DNA of 33,676 nucleotides from Lachnospiraceae bacterium (GCA_014804615.1 JAAUZL010000019.1:47578-81253), one strand, 5' to 3'. Shown: positions 8,917-15,640, counted from the stretch's first letter. The notes: generated from the letters alone by a model not told the origin. Numbers and translations: made by a program.

Positions 8917-9014
8917 ATAAGAAGAGCAACCGCCCACAAAGTGGTTAGCCTTCCATAGTGTTTATAATAAGCTTATCTGGATCTGGCCAAGAAACAAGGT
9001 AGGCTTATTTTTTT
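8917..9014 (+). ncRNA. Small RNA related to a type I antitoxin RNA, without an adjacent toxin
   Basis: The transcript would start near 8917 from the promoter at 8882-8910. It would end at a terminator made of AATAAGCTT (8966-8974) and AGGCTTATT (9001-9009), followed by a T run. The 5' part (GCAACCGCCCACAAAGTGG at about 8926-8944) nearly repeats the 5' part of the antisense RNA at 15449-15540 (ACAACCGCCCACAAGGTGGG). Both terminator loops carry TGGCCAA. No start codon with a ribosome site, and no hydrophobic mini-ORF, is seen on the minus strand in 9015-9160, where the toxin would lie. Inference: an orphan antitoxin-like RNA left after toxin loss, or one acting in trans. Confidence 0.6.
8966..9014 (+). 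terminator. Terminator of the orphan small RNA
   Basis: AATAAGCTT (8966-8974) pairs with AGGCTTATT (9001-9009), 9 bp with one G-U, and continues into TTTTTTT. The 26-base loop contains CTGGCCAAG, matching the terminator loop of the RNA at 15449-15540. Confidence 0.7.
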
Positions 9015-9077
9015 ACTTCTAAAATTAAGTCAGGTGTTTACTTCACTTGATTTAAAAGAGAAAGTATAATATTATAA

Positions 9078-9143
9078 ATTGTAGTAAACAATTGACAGCA
9101 TTCGACAAAAGTAGTATAGTTGAAATGACTATGTTTTATAGTC
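9078..9143 (+). promoter_or_regulatory. Promoter and candidate operators of the BlaI-type regulator
   Basis: TTGACA (9092-9097), 17-base spacer and TATAGT (9115-9120) form a strong promoter. Two perfect inverted repeats flank it: ATTGT-AGTAA-ACAAT (9078-9092), abutting the -35, and GACTAT-GTTTT-ATAGTC (9127-9143), just after the -10 at the likely start site. BlaI/MecI repressors are dimeric winged-helix proteins that bind dyads over their own promoters. The positions fit autorepression, although the sequences are not the classical TACA/TGTA box. Confidence 0.55.
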
Positions 9144-9174
9144 GGATGCCCGCACAGATATAATGGAGGAAACC

Positions 9175-9540
9175 ATGAAAAAGGTTGTAAGCGTGTCGGA
9201 GGCAGAGTTGGAGGTGATGGAGAAGTTGTGGGAGCAGAAAGGTGCTATCAAACAGTCACAGCTCCTTGCATTGTTTGAGGCAGATGGAAAGGTTTGGAAG
9301 CGGCAGACGCTCAATACATTCCTGTCAAGGCTGGAGAATAAGGGACTGGTCAAACGGGAAAACAGGCTGGTGGAGCCCCTGTATGGCAGAGAAGAGTATG
9401 GCAGCATACAGGTGAAGGCGACGATCGACCGGATGTATGAGGGAAAGCTGAGTAAATTCGTGGCGGCGTTTGTGAAGGATAATGCAATCGACGACAACGA
9501 AGCGGAAGAATTGATCCGGATCCTGGAGAAGAATAACTAG
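9175..9540 (+). CDS. BlaI/MecI/CopY-family transcriptional repressor
   Basis: This small winged-helix repressor begins MKKVVSVSEAELEVMEKLWE, the standard opening of the family. A recognition segment follows (QTLNTFLSRLENKGLVKREN), then a helical C-terminal dimerisation part. I place the start at the ATG at 9175 (121 residues) because GGAGG at 9166-9170 precedes it at the right distance. The ATG at 9163 has no ribosome site and its bases supply the one for 9175. It should repress its own operon from the dyads upstream. Release would come from cleavage triggered by the membrane protease encoded 8 bases downstream. No beta-lactamase or penicillin-binding protein is nearby, so the regulated trait is open. 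Confidence 0.9.
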   Translation: MKKVVSVSEAELEVMEKLWEQKGAIKQSQLLALFEADGKVWKRQTLNTFLSRLENKGLVKRENRLVEPLYGREEYGSIQVKATIDRMYEGKLSKFVAAFVKDNAIDDNEAEELIRILEKNN

Positions 9541-9548
9541 GAGAACGA

Positions 9549-10904
9549 ATGGAATATATACTGGTGATGACCCTTTCGGGCAGCACAATGACAGTCATCT
9601 ATCTGCTTGCGAAATATCTGTTGCGGGATAGAATTTCGGCCAGACTGCATTATCTGGTGGCAAAGGCGGCTGTTCTGTATTATTTGATTCCTCTGCCGTT
9701 TCTGAAAAGCTGGTATAAAAAGATCATAGGTTTGGTCATGCCGGCGGAGCAGGCGGCAAGTGTGAAGGTAACGCTCAGATGGACAAACTATGTACTGCAT
9801 AGTGAAGAGAAGATGTATCTCAATATCTACGCCAAGCTGCAGATTGTGTTGATCACTGTATGGTTGGTGGTTGCCAGTCTTTTGGTGATATATCAGATAT
9901 GGGAGTATCTGCATGCAATCCGGTGGTTTGTCAAACATGCGGATCGGAATATGACAGCGTCTCAGAGGACAGTTCTGGAATCTCTGAAAGAAGAGTATCG
10001 GATCAAGCGCAACATCCTGGTGTTTCAAGGAGATGACGGCGCGCCTACAATGACTTTCGGGATTTTCAGACCGATCATTTTATGCGGCAGACCATTGGAA
10101 AGTCGGGAAGCGGAGCTGCTGCTCCGCCATGAGATGATACATATCAAACGCTGGGACATTCTCTGGAAGGTACTCATACAGTTTGTGAAATTTCTTCATT
10201 GGTGGAATCTATTTATGTGGGCTCTGTTGATAGACTTCGAGCGGGTCAGTGAGTGGGCTTGCGATGAGACAGTGATGGAGGGAAAATCAAAGAAGGAAGT
10301 AGATGAATATCTGCTCCTGCTGATCGAGGAAGCGCATGACAGTGAAAAAACGGAGAAATCGAAGAAACCGAGACTGCGGTTTAGAGCCGGCTTTGGAAAT
10401 AATGCAAAGAAAAAACTAAAGAAAAGGATGGAGAATCTGATGAAGAGAAGAAAATGGAACAAAGTAGCGGCAGGTGTGTTGGTGACAGTGTTGGCGTTTG
10501 CCAATTCGATGACGGTGTTTGCGTATAGGGATGGGTTTCAAGAAGAATTAGCAGAGAAAGCATCACAGGAGGAAATAGAATTTACATTGGATAATGATAC
10601 TTTTCTGTTTGTTTCCGATGAAACCTGTGAGGAAGGTATGTCAGAGTTTGAGCTGGCGGAAGAGACGGAAATTCTTTATGAATATCAGTTTATTGACGAG
10701 GCAGGCAATATCTATCCGATCACAGAGCCGATTCAAAGGGGATGCAGTCATGATTATGTTTCTGGGAAAGCGACGGAACATCATTCGAATTCAGATGGAA
10801 GTTGTATAGTAAGAGAGTTTCGTGCTCAGAGATGCAGTAAATGTGGCTATGTGATAAGGGGTGAACAGATCAGTTATCATGAATATACAGTCTGCCCGCA
10901 CTGA
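9549..10904 (+). CDS. M56 (BlaR1/MecR1-like) membrane metalloprotease with a cysteine-rich tail
   Basis: The 451-residue protein has hydrophobic segments near residues 1-24, 33-52 and 96-118. A cytoplasmic zinc protease domain has HEMIH (His194, Glu195, His198) and a downstream WACDE that supplies the third ligand. A last membrane segment lies near 308-328. In BlaR1/MecR1 an external penicillin-binding domain follows; here it is replaced by about 120 residues with an acidic stretch and a His/Cys-rich end (CSHDYV..., RCSKCGY, YTVCPH). That end could bind a metal or form a zinc-ribbon-like fold outside the cell. Inferred role: sense an envelope signal and trigger inactivation of the adjacent BlaI-type repressor. 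The ribosome site AGGAG overlaps the repressor's stop codon. Confidence 0.88.
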   Translation: MEYILVMTLSGSTMTVIYLLAKYLLRDRISARLHYLVAKAAVLYYLIPLPFLKSWYKKIIGLVMPAEQAASVKVTLRWTNYVLHSEEKMYLNIYAKLQIVLITVWLVVASLLVIYQIWEYLHAIRWFVKHADRNMTASQRTVLESLKEEYRIKRNILVFQGDDGAPTMTFGIFRPIILCGRPLESREAELLLRHEMIHIKRWDILWKVLIQFVKFLHWWNLFMWALLIDFERVSEWACDETVMEGKSKKEVDEYLLLLIEEAHDSEKTEKSKKPRLRFRAGFGNNAKKKLKKRMENLMKRRKWNKVAAGVLVTVLAFANSMTVFAYRDGFQEELAEKASQEEIEFTLDNDTFLFVSDETCEEGMSEFELAEETEILYEYQFIDEAGNIYPITEPIQRGCSHDYVSGKATEHHSNSDGSCIVREFRAQRCSKCGYVIRGEQISYHEYTVCPH

Positions 10905-10959
10905 TAACGCGGGACGGAAGATAGTTGATGTCTTCTGAAAATAGTGTGATATATGATAG

Positions 10960-11049
10960 TATAATGCGTATAACAGCCTAACAGGCTGTTGCATAAGAAC
11001 AGTGTAATTGGGGATGCGATGAGCGGCTGCGGTTTGCAGCCGCTTATCG
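10960..11049 (+). other. Two strong hairpins with an upstream TATAAT: end of the M56 operon or a small RNA
   Basis: TATAAT at 10960-10965 is followed by AACAGCCT-AAC-AGGCTGTT (10972-10990), a perfect 8 bp hairpin at the expected start site. A 14 bp hairpin follows at 11017-11049 (CGATGAGCGGCTGC / GCAGCCGCTTATCG, one G-U, loop GGTTT). No good -35 is seen, and the second hairpin has only a short TTT after it. It may end the plus-strand M56 transcript and the minus-strand toxin transcript together, or it may be a short structured RNA. Confidence 0.45.
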
Positions 11050-11071
11050 TGCGTTTGGGGGAGAATATCGG

Positions 11072-11350
11072 TTATTTACCAAACAGATTGGCATGCGTAC
11101 CGGTTGCGGTAGCTGAGAGGATGAGAGTATCTCCATAGATTTGGTACATAAGCAGCCAATCAGGCTCAATGTGGCACTCTCTGAAATCCTGCAGATTTCC
11201 TGTCAAAGAATGATCCTTGTACTGAATTGGCAGAGGATTACCGCTTGCCAACAGTGAAAGCACATTGATCAGTTTTCCCAGATCTTTCCCTCTCTTCTGC
11301 ATCAATTTTGCGTCTCTTTTCATGCGGTTTGTGTAGACGATTTTGTACAT
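11072..11350 (-). CDS. yafQ: YafQ-family mRNA interferase toxin
   Basis: The 92-residue RelE-superfamily toxin reads MYKIVYTNRMKRDAKLMQKRG at its start and ends GTHANLFGK. The YafQ catalytic set is present: His47 (KDH), His60 and Asp64 (ECHIEPDW), and His86 (GTHANLF). In known YafQ proteins these cut ribosome-bound mRNA. The gene starts 3 bases after the antitoxin stop codon, and its ribosome site GGAGG lies within the antitoxin's last codons, so translation is coupled. It is probably functional, since it is full length with no missing key residue. Confidence 0.93.
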   Translation of the reverse strand: MYKIVYTNRMKRDAKLMQKRGKDLGKLINVLSLLASGNPLPIQYKDHSLTGNLQDFRECHIEPDWLLMYQIYGDTLILSATATGTHANLFGK

Positions 11351-11353
11351 GCA

Positions 11354-11617
11354 CTAATCCTCCAGCATGGATGCGACAGCATCTTCTGCATTATCAAAAG
11401 GACCGTTCAGGTTTCTGCGAAATCTACTGTCATACACGGCCTCCTGAAGCGAATAAGAGGGGGTTTTGTGTTGTACGGAAAAAGGAATACCCGCATTTTC
11501 TATAGACGCATTCAAAAAAATGCGTATCGCTGTGGATGTGTCCAATCCAAGACTGGAAAACAGGGTGTCTGCTTGCTTTTTTAACATGTCGTCAATACGA
11601 ATCTGTAATGTAGCCAT
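11354..11617 (-). CDS. dinJ: DinJ/RelB-family antitoxin
   Basis: This 87-residue protein has an N-terminal ribbon-helix-helix DNA-binding and dimerisation part (MATLQIRIDDMLKKQADTLF, then LGLDTSTAIRIFLNASIENAGIPF) and a C-terminal toxin-wrapping tail ending VASMLED. I chose the ATG at 11617 because GGAGGTG lies just upstream on this strand and the family N-terminus starts there. The longer frame back to 11833 would run through the promoter and into the patB region. DinJ neutralises YafQ and, with it, represses the shared promoter. The pair is inserted on the strand opposite its neighbours, as expected for a mobile addiction module. Confidence 0.93.
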   Translation of the reverse strand: MATLQIRIDDMLKKQADTLFSSLGLDTSTAIRIFLNASIENAGIPFSVQHKTPSYSLQEAVYDSRFRRNLNGPFDNAEDAVASMLED

Positions 11618-11645
11618 ATTGCACCTCCATTGGTTTTGTATTAGT

Positions 11646-11674
11646 ATTGTACCATATCTGTAATGCTTCGACAA
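11646..11674 (-). promoter_or_regulatory. Promoter of the dinJ-yafQ operon
   Basis: On the minus strand, TTGTCG (11674-11669), a 17-base spacer and TACAAT (11651-11646) lie about 30 bases before the dinJ start. This is the only good promoter-like pair between the antitoxin and patB. Confidence 0.5.
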
Positions 11675-11706
11675 TGTCAATTTATCGCGGAGAGAAAAGT
11701 TAGGGC

Positions 11707-11763
11707 TTGCAGTTTTCTGCAGGCCTGTTATAATATTTCTTAGCATAGTAATCCGATAGGGAT
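11707..11763 (+). promoter_or_regulatory. Promoter of the sulfur operon with two small dyads
   Basis: TTGCAG (11707-11712), 16-base spacer, TATAAT (11729-11734). A palindrome TGCAG-TTTT-CTGCA (11708-11721) fills the spacer, and a second dyad ATCC-GATAG-GGAT (11751-11763) lies after the start site. Sulfur genes in Firmicutes are often controlled by Rrf2-family repressors such as CymR. Whether these dyads are such sites cannot be told by eye. Confidence 0.5.
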
Positions 11764-11788
11764 AATGATATTCGAAAGAGGAAAAAAT

Positions 11789-12964
11789 ATGGCAGAGAGA
11801 AATCTGGATTTTGACAAAGAGATAGACAGACACGGGACGGGATGCATCAAATACGACTATGCGGCGGAGCGCGGAATGCCGGAGGATGTGCTGTCGCTCT
11901 GGGTGGCGGATATGGACTTTGAGACCTCATCCTATGTGCAGGACGCTCTGCGGGAAAGGTTACAGCATGGCGTTTTTGGTTACACTGAGGAGGTGCCGGG
12001 ATACTTTGAGAGTGTGAGCGGCTGGATGCTCAGGCATCATGACTGGAAGGTAGAGAAGCCCTGGCTTGTCAAGACGCCGGGGGTGGTCTTTGCCCTGGCG
12101 ATGGCGGTGCAGGCTTACACGGAGCCGGGGGACGGCGTTCTCATACAACAGCCGGTGTACTATCCCTTTGCGGGGGTGATTCGGGATAACGACAGAGAGG
12201 TGATAAGTAACAGCCTTTCCTTGGGAGAGGACGGTCGTTACCATATCGATTTCGAGGATTTTGAAAAGAAGATCACAGAGCATCGGATCAAGCTCTTTTT
12301 CCTGTGCAATCCCCACAATCCGGTGGGGCGGGTATGGACGAAGGAGGAGCTTGAGAGGCTGGGAGATCTGTGTGTGAAGCATCAGGTGACGGTAGTCAGC
12401 GATGAGATCCATCAGGATTTCGTCTTTCAGGGAAAGCATCAGGTGTTTGCGAATCTGAAGAAGGAGTATGCGGATATCACGGTTACCTGTACAGCGCCCA
12501 GCAAGACCTTTAATCTGGCGGGACTGTCCATGTCCAACATCTTTATCTCCAATGAGACGCTTCGCAAGCGTTTCCTGAAGCAGATGGACCGGGCGGGCGT
12601 CAGCCAGCTCAATGTGATGGGGCTTGTGGCCTGTGAGGCGGCCTACCGGGCAGGCGAGGAATGGTATCAGGGGATGATGCGCTATGTGGCGGACAATATC
12701 GCTTTTGTGAAACAGTATGTGGAAGAAAACCTGCCCGGCGTGCGCATGGCGGAGCATGAGGGTACCTATCTGGTATGGCTGGATTTCCGCGGACTGGGCT
12801 TAAGCGAGGCGGCGCTGGAGCATAAGATCATCCACGAGGCCAGGCTCTGGCTGGATGGCGGCGCTATGTTTGGTAAGGAAGGGAGCGGGTTCCAGCGGGT
12901 GAATGTGGCATGCCCGAGGAAGCTTCTGGAGGAAGCGCTGGAAAGGATCAAGGCGGTATTGTAG
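11789..12964 (+). CDS. patB: PatB/MalY-type PLP aminotransferase-fold C-S lyase
   Basis: The 391-residue fold-type I PLP enzyme begins RNLDFDKEIDRHGTGCIKYD and has the family motif LWVADMDF near residue 35. The PLP lysine is at about 239 in APSKTFNLAG, and the segment NPHNPVGRVW is present. PatB/MalY proteins split C-S bonds, turning cystathionine into homocysteine, pyruvate and ammonia, or cysteine into sulfide. The start at 11789 is preferred over the ATG at 11765 because GAGGA lies 6-10 bases before it and the family N-terminus begins there. A desulfurase gene starts 13 bases downstream, so it likely belongs to sulfur amino-acid turnover that feeds or balances Fe-S assembly. Confidence 0.9.
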   Translation: MAERNLDFDKEIDRHGTGCIKYDYAAERGMPEDVLSLWVADMDFETSSYVQDALRERLQHGVFGYTEEVPGYFESVSGWMLRHHDWKVEKPWLVKTPGVVFALAMAVQAYTEPGDGVLIQQPVYYPFAGVIRDNDREVISNSLSLGEDGRYHIDFEDFEKKITEHRIKLFFLCNPHNPVGRVWTKEELERLGDLCVKHQVTVVSDEIHQDFVFQGKHQVFANLKKEYADITVTCTAPSKTFNLAGLSMSNIFISNETLRKRFLKQMDRAGVSQLNVMGLVACEAAYRAGEEWYQGMMRYVADNIAFVKQYVEENLPGVRMAEHEGTYLVWLDFRGLGLSEAALEHKIIHEARLWLDGGAMFGKEGSGFQRVNVACPRKLLEEALERIKAVL

Positions 12965-12977
12965 AATGGAGAACACT

Positions 12978-14165
12978 ATGAATAAGAGAATTTATCTGGA
13001 TAATGCGGCTACCACCAGGATGCACGAGGAGGTGCTGCAGGCGATGCTGCCTTTTATGCGGGATAATTACGCCAACCCTTCCGCAATCTACGGCTTTGCG
13101 GGGGAGGCAAAGAAGGCTGTAGGGACAGCCAGAGAGCAGGCGGCATCTCTGATCGGTGCGAAGCCCACGGAAATCTATTTTACGGCGGGTGGTACAGAGT
13201 CCGATAACTGGGCGATCCGGGCGGTGGCGGAGGCTTATGCGGATAAGGGCAGGCACATCATTACCAGCAAGATCGAGCATCATGCGGTACTGCACACCTG
13301 TGAATATCTGGAAAAGCAGGGCTATGAGGTGACTTATCTGGATGTGGATGCGGAAGGAAAGGTATCGCCGGAGGCTTTGGAGCGGGCGATCCGTCCCGAC
13401 ACCATCCTGATTTCCCTGATGGCAGCTAACAATGAGATCGGCACGCTGCAGCCCCTTGCAGAGATCGGGAAGATTGCCCGGGAAAAGAAGATCCTGTTCC
13501 ACACGGATGCGGTGCAGGCTTACGGTCATGTGCCTTTGGATGTGGAGGAGATGCACATTGATCTGCTCTCCGCCAGCGGTCATAAGCTGAACGGCCCCAA
13601 GGGCGTGGGCATCCTTTATACAAGGGAAAATCTGCGTCTCCGGCCCCTGCTCCACGGCGGCGCGCAGGAGCGGGGACGCCGGGCGGGCACGTTGAATGTG
13701 CCGGGCATCGTGGGATTTGGAAAAGCGGCGGCGTTGGCGGCTGAGACGATGGAGGAGAGGCGTAAGAAGGAGACGGCTTTGCGGGATCATCTGATCGACA
13801 GAGTGCTTGCGGAGATTCCCTATACCAGATTGAACGGGCATCGGGAAGACAGACTTTCCAACAACGCCCATTTCTGTTTCCGTTTCATAGAGGGAGAGTC
13901 TCTGCTTATTCTATTGGATCAGAGGGGCATCTGCGCTTCCAGCGGGTCGGCGTGCACTTCGGGCGCGCTGGATCCCTCTCATGTGCTTCTGGCCATCGGC
14001 CTGCCTCATGAGATCGCACATGGTTCCCTGCGGATCACTTTGTCGGAGGAGACCACAGTGGAGGAGCTTGACTATGTGGTGGAGGAGCTGAAAAAGATTG
14101 TGGAACGGCTGCGGGCCATGTCGCCGTTGTATGAGGACTATGTGAAAAGTGGAGGTAACGATTGA
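12978..14165 (+). CDS. nifS: Cysteine desulfurase (NifS/IscS family)
   Basis: The 395-residue PLP enzyme starts MNKRIYLDNAATTRMHEEVL. The PLP lysine is at about 203 in ASGHKLNGPKG. The catalytic cysteine is at about 326 in SSGSACTSG on a long loop, as in the NifS/IscS group and not the short SufS loop. It removes sulfur from cysteine, giving alanine and an enzyme persulfide for Fe-S clusters or thiolation. The start at 12978 follows GGAG at 12968-12971; upstream in-frame codons lie inside patB and read like shadow sequence. The gene stands 3 bases before a NifU-type scaffold, the usual Clostridia pairing. Confidence 0.95.
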   Translation: MNKRIYLDNAATTRMHEEVLQAMLPFMRDNYANPSAIYGFAGEAKKAVGTAREQAASLIGAKPTEIYFTAGGTESDNWAIRAVAEAYADKGRHIITSKIEHHAVLHTCEYLEKQGYEVTYLDVDAEGKVSPEALERAIRPDTILISLMAANNEIGTLQPLAEIGKIAREKKILFHTDAVQAYGHVPLDVEEMHIDLLSASGHKLNGPKGVGILYTRENLRLRPLLHGGAQERGRRAGTLNVPGIVGFGKAAALAAETMEERRKKETALRDHLIDRVLAEIPYTRLNGHREDRLSNNAHFCFRFIEGESLLILLDQRGICASSGSACTSGALDPSHVLLAIGLPHEIAHGSLRITLSEETTVEELDYVVEELKKIVERLRAMSPLYEDYVKSGGND

Positions 14166-14168
14166 GAT

Positions 14169-14597
14169 ATGTACAGTGAAAAAGTGATGGATCATTTTAA
14201 TAATCCCCGCAATATGGGAGAGATCGAAAATCCCAGCGGCGTCGGCACTGTGGGCAATGCGAAATGCGGAGATATCATGCGCATGTATCTGGATGTGGAT
14301 GAAGCGGGCGTCATACAGGATGTGAAATTTAAGACCTTCGGCTGTGGAGCCGCGGTGGCTACCAGCAGTATGGCGACCGAACTGGTCAAGGGCAAGACGG
14401 TCACGGAAGCTTTACAGGTGACCAACAAGGCTGTGATGGAAGCTCTTGACGGCCTGCCGCCTGTGAAGGTACACTGTTCTTTGTTGGCGGAGGAGGCCAT
14501 CCATGCGGCGCTCTGGGACTATGCACAGAAGAAGGGAATTGTGATTGAAGGACTGGAAGAGCCGGTGGAGGATATTGAGGAAAAAATAGAAGGATAA
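14169..14597 (+). CDS. nifU: NifU/IscU-type Fe-S cluster scaffold protein
   Basis: The 142-residue scaffold starts MYSEKVMDHFNNPRNMGEIE. The three cluster ligands are at Cys33 (AKCGD), Cys59 (FGCGAA) and Cys103 (VHCSLLAEEA), with the conserved Asp35. It would receive sulfur from the desulfurase encoded 3 bases upstream and build a [2Fe-2S] or [4Fe-4S] cluster for transfer to apoproteins. The C-terminus has an extra acidic tail (EEPVEDIEEKIEG), seen in clostridial single-domain NifU proteins. GGAGG about 12 bases upstream serves as ribosome site and spans the end of nifS. Confidence 0.95.
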   Translation: MYSEKVMDHFNNPRNMGEIENPSGVGTVGNAKCGDIMRMYLDVDEAGVIQDVKFKTFGCGAAVATSSMATELVKGKTVTEALQVTNKAVMEALDGLPPVKVHCSLLAEEAIHAALWDYAQKKGIVIEGLEEPVEDIEEKIEG

Positions 14598-14604
14598 AAG
14601 AAAA

Positions 14605-15366
14605 ATGGACATACAGGAAATCATTGCGTTGGTAAAGACAACGAAAACCTTTGTGGATAACCGCGAGAGGGCAGGCCATATCAAAGTGAAGGGGCCGGCG
14701 GATTACGTGACCCAGGTGGATACGGATATTCAGGGATTTTTGGCGAAAGAGCTGGGAAACCTTTTTCCGGAGATTCAGTTTCTGGGAGAGGAGGAAGGTC
14801 TTCATGAGATGACCGGAGATACCTATTGGATCTTAGATCCCATAGACGGGACAACGAACCTGATCCACGACTATCAGCACAGTGTCGTATCCCTTGCATT
14901 GTATGAAAAAGGGGAGATCACGCTGGGGATCGTTTACGATCCGTTTCGGGAGGACGTCTATCATGCCGAGAAAGGGAAGGGAAGCTTTTTAAACGGAACG
15001 CCCATTCATGTGTCGGATGCTGAAGACCTGGCGGAAACCATGATTGCCGTTGGCACGTCGCCCTATGACAGGGAACTGGCAAAGGATAATTTTGAACGGA
15101 TTCAGCGTGTCTTTGAACAAAGCCAGGATATCCGCAGGACGGGCTCGGCGGCGATGGATCTGGCTTACGTGGCATGCGGGCGTACCGGAGGATTTTTTGA
15201 GCCGCGGCTGAGTCCCTGGGATTTTGCGGCAGGTATGCTGCTGGTTGCGGAAGCCGGGGGACAGGTGACCGATTTCGAGGGAAAACCTTTGAATCTGCTG
15301 CAGAGAGGAAGCGTTGTGGCGTCCAATGGAAAGGTGCACGGAGAATTGAGAGCATTGATGGGATGA
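14605..15366 (+). CDS. Inositol-monophosphatase-family phosphatase
   Basis: The 253-residue Mg-dependent sugar phosphatase fold shows GEEEG (around residues 57-61), the metal-binding signature ILDPIDGTTN (Asp78, Asp81), and the C-terminal WDFAAGMLLVAEAGGQVTD. The family covers inositol monophosphatase (SuhB), CysQ-type 3'-phosphoadenosine 5'-phosphate phosphatases and related enzymes. Its position 7 bases after nifU in a sulfur operon makes a CysQ-like role worth considering. The overall length and motif spacing look closer to SuhB, so I leave the substrate open. Confidence 0.88.
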   Translation: MDIQEIIALVKTTKTFVDNRERAGHIKVKGPADYVTQVDTDIQGFLAKELGNLFPEIQFLGEEEGLHEMTGDTYWILDPIDGTTNLIHDYQHSVVSLALYEKGEITLGIVYDPFREDVYHAEKGKGSFLNGTPIHVSDAEDLAETMIAVGTSPYDRELAKDNFERIQRVFEQSQDIRRTGSAAMDLAYVACGRTGGFFEPRLSPWDFAAGMLLVAEAGGQVTDFEGKPLNLLQRGSVVASNGKVHGELRALMG

Positions 15367-15414
15367 GACGGGGATTTTCTTTTATGATATTGTCAAATGT
15401 CCGTAAAAATTTTC

Positions 15415-15442
15415 TTGAAAAAGAGGAGAGGTATGGTATAAT
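15415..15442 (+). promoter_or_regulatory. Promoter of the type I antitoxin RNA
   Basis: TTGAAA (15415-15420), 16-base spacer, extended -10 TGGTATAAT with the hexamer at 15437-15442. The opposing toxin promoter uses the nearly identical TGGTAAAAT. Confidence 0.75.
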
Positions 15443-15448
15443 AAGCAT

Positions 15449-15540
15449 ATCAAAAGAACAACCGCCCACAAGGTGGGTTGACCAAATTTAAGGATAGAAA
15501 TTCCACCCCGCTGCTTGGCCAAAGTTTAGGGGTGGTTTTT
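15449..15540 (+). ncRNA. Antisense antitoxin RNA convergent with the holin-like toxin gene
   Basis: The transcript of about 92 nt runs from near 15449 to a terminator made of CCACCCC (15503-15509) and GGGGTGG (15529-15535), followed by TTTTT. The 5' end folds as CCCAC-AAG-GTGGG, with flanking CAA/TTG pairing around a CCG bulge. The terminator loop carries TTGGCCAAA. It ends 10 bases short of the toxin stop codon, so the toxin mRNA 3' end would overlap it tail to tail. TxpA/RatA and BsrG/SR4 of Bacillus use the same arrangement. Inferred action: pairing with the toxin mRNA 3' region to block translation or cause degradation. Confidence 0.7.
15503..15540 (+). terminator. Terminator of the antitoxin RNA, possibly bidirectional
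   Basis: A perfect 7 bp GC-rich stem CCACCCC/GGGGTGG with a 19-base loop, followed by TTTTT on the plus strand. Read from the minus strand, the same stem is followed by AATTTC and could weakly end the toxin mRNA, giving the 3' overlap needed for antisense control. Confidence 0.75.
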
Positions 15541-15550
15541 CTATGTAGCT

Positions 15551-15640
15551 TTACTTACAAAACGTAAAAACGAATGTAAGCAATGCCAGAAGGAAGAGAC
15601 CAAAGGTCATTATATCCTTAAAATCAAAAAGATTTTTCAT
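15551..15640 (-). CDS. Holin-like small membrane toxin of a type I toxin-antitoxin system
   Basis: This 29-residue ORF begins MKNLFDFKDIM and continues into one hydrophobic helix (TFGLFLLALLTFVFTF), ending with Cys-Lys. It fits the putative holin-like toxin class common in Firmicutes genomes: short, one membrane helix, charged end. A strong GGAGGTG precedes two in-frame ATGs. The one at 15640 has 8-base spacing and is preferred; the one at 15646 would add two residues. Just upstream of the ribosome site is a small hairpin (ATTCC-TAT-GGAAT). The leader also carries the AACCG...GGTGGG.TGACC element shared with the antisense RNA. Expected effect when unpaired: membrane depolarisation and growth arrest. 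Confidence 0.72.
   Translation of the reverse strand: MKNLFDFKDIMTFGLFLLALLTFVFTFCK

Noticed and set aside
9015-9160. A toxin gene opposite the orphan RNA
   Set aside because: All minus-strand frames were read; only a 9-codon frame without a ribosome site and with no hydrophobic run is present.
11618-11833. N-terminal extension of the dinJ frame back to 11833
   Set aside because: It would cross the promoter regions of both dinJ and patB; the ATG at 11617 has GGAGGTG and begins the family sequence.
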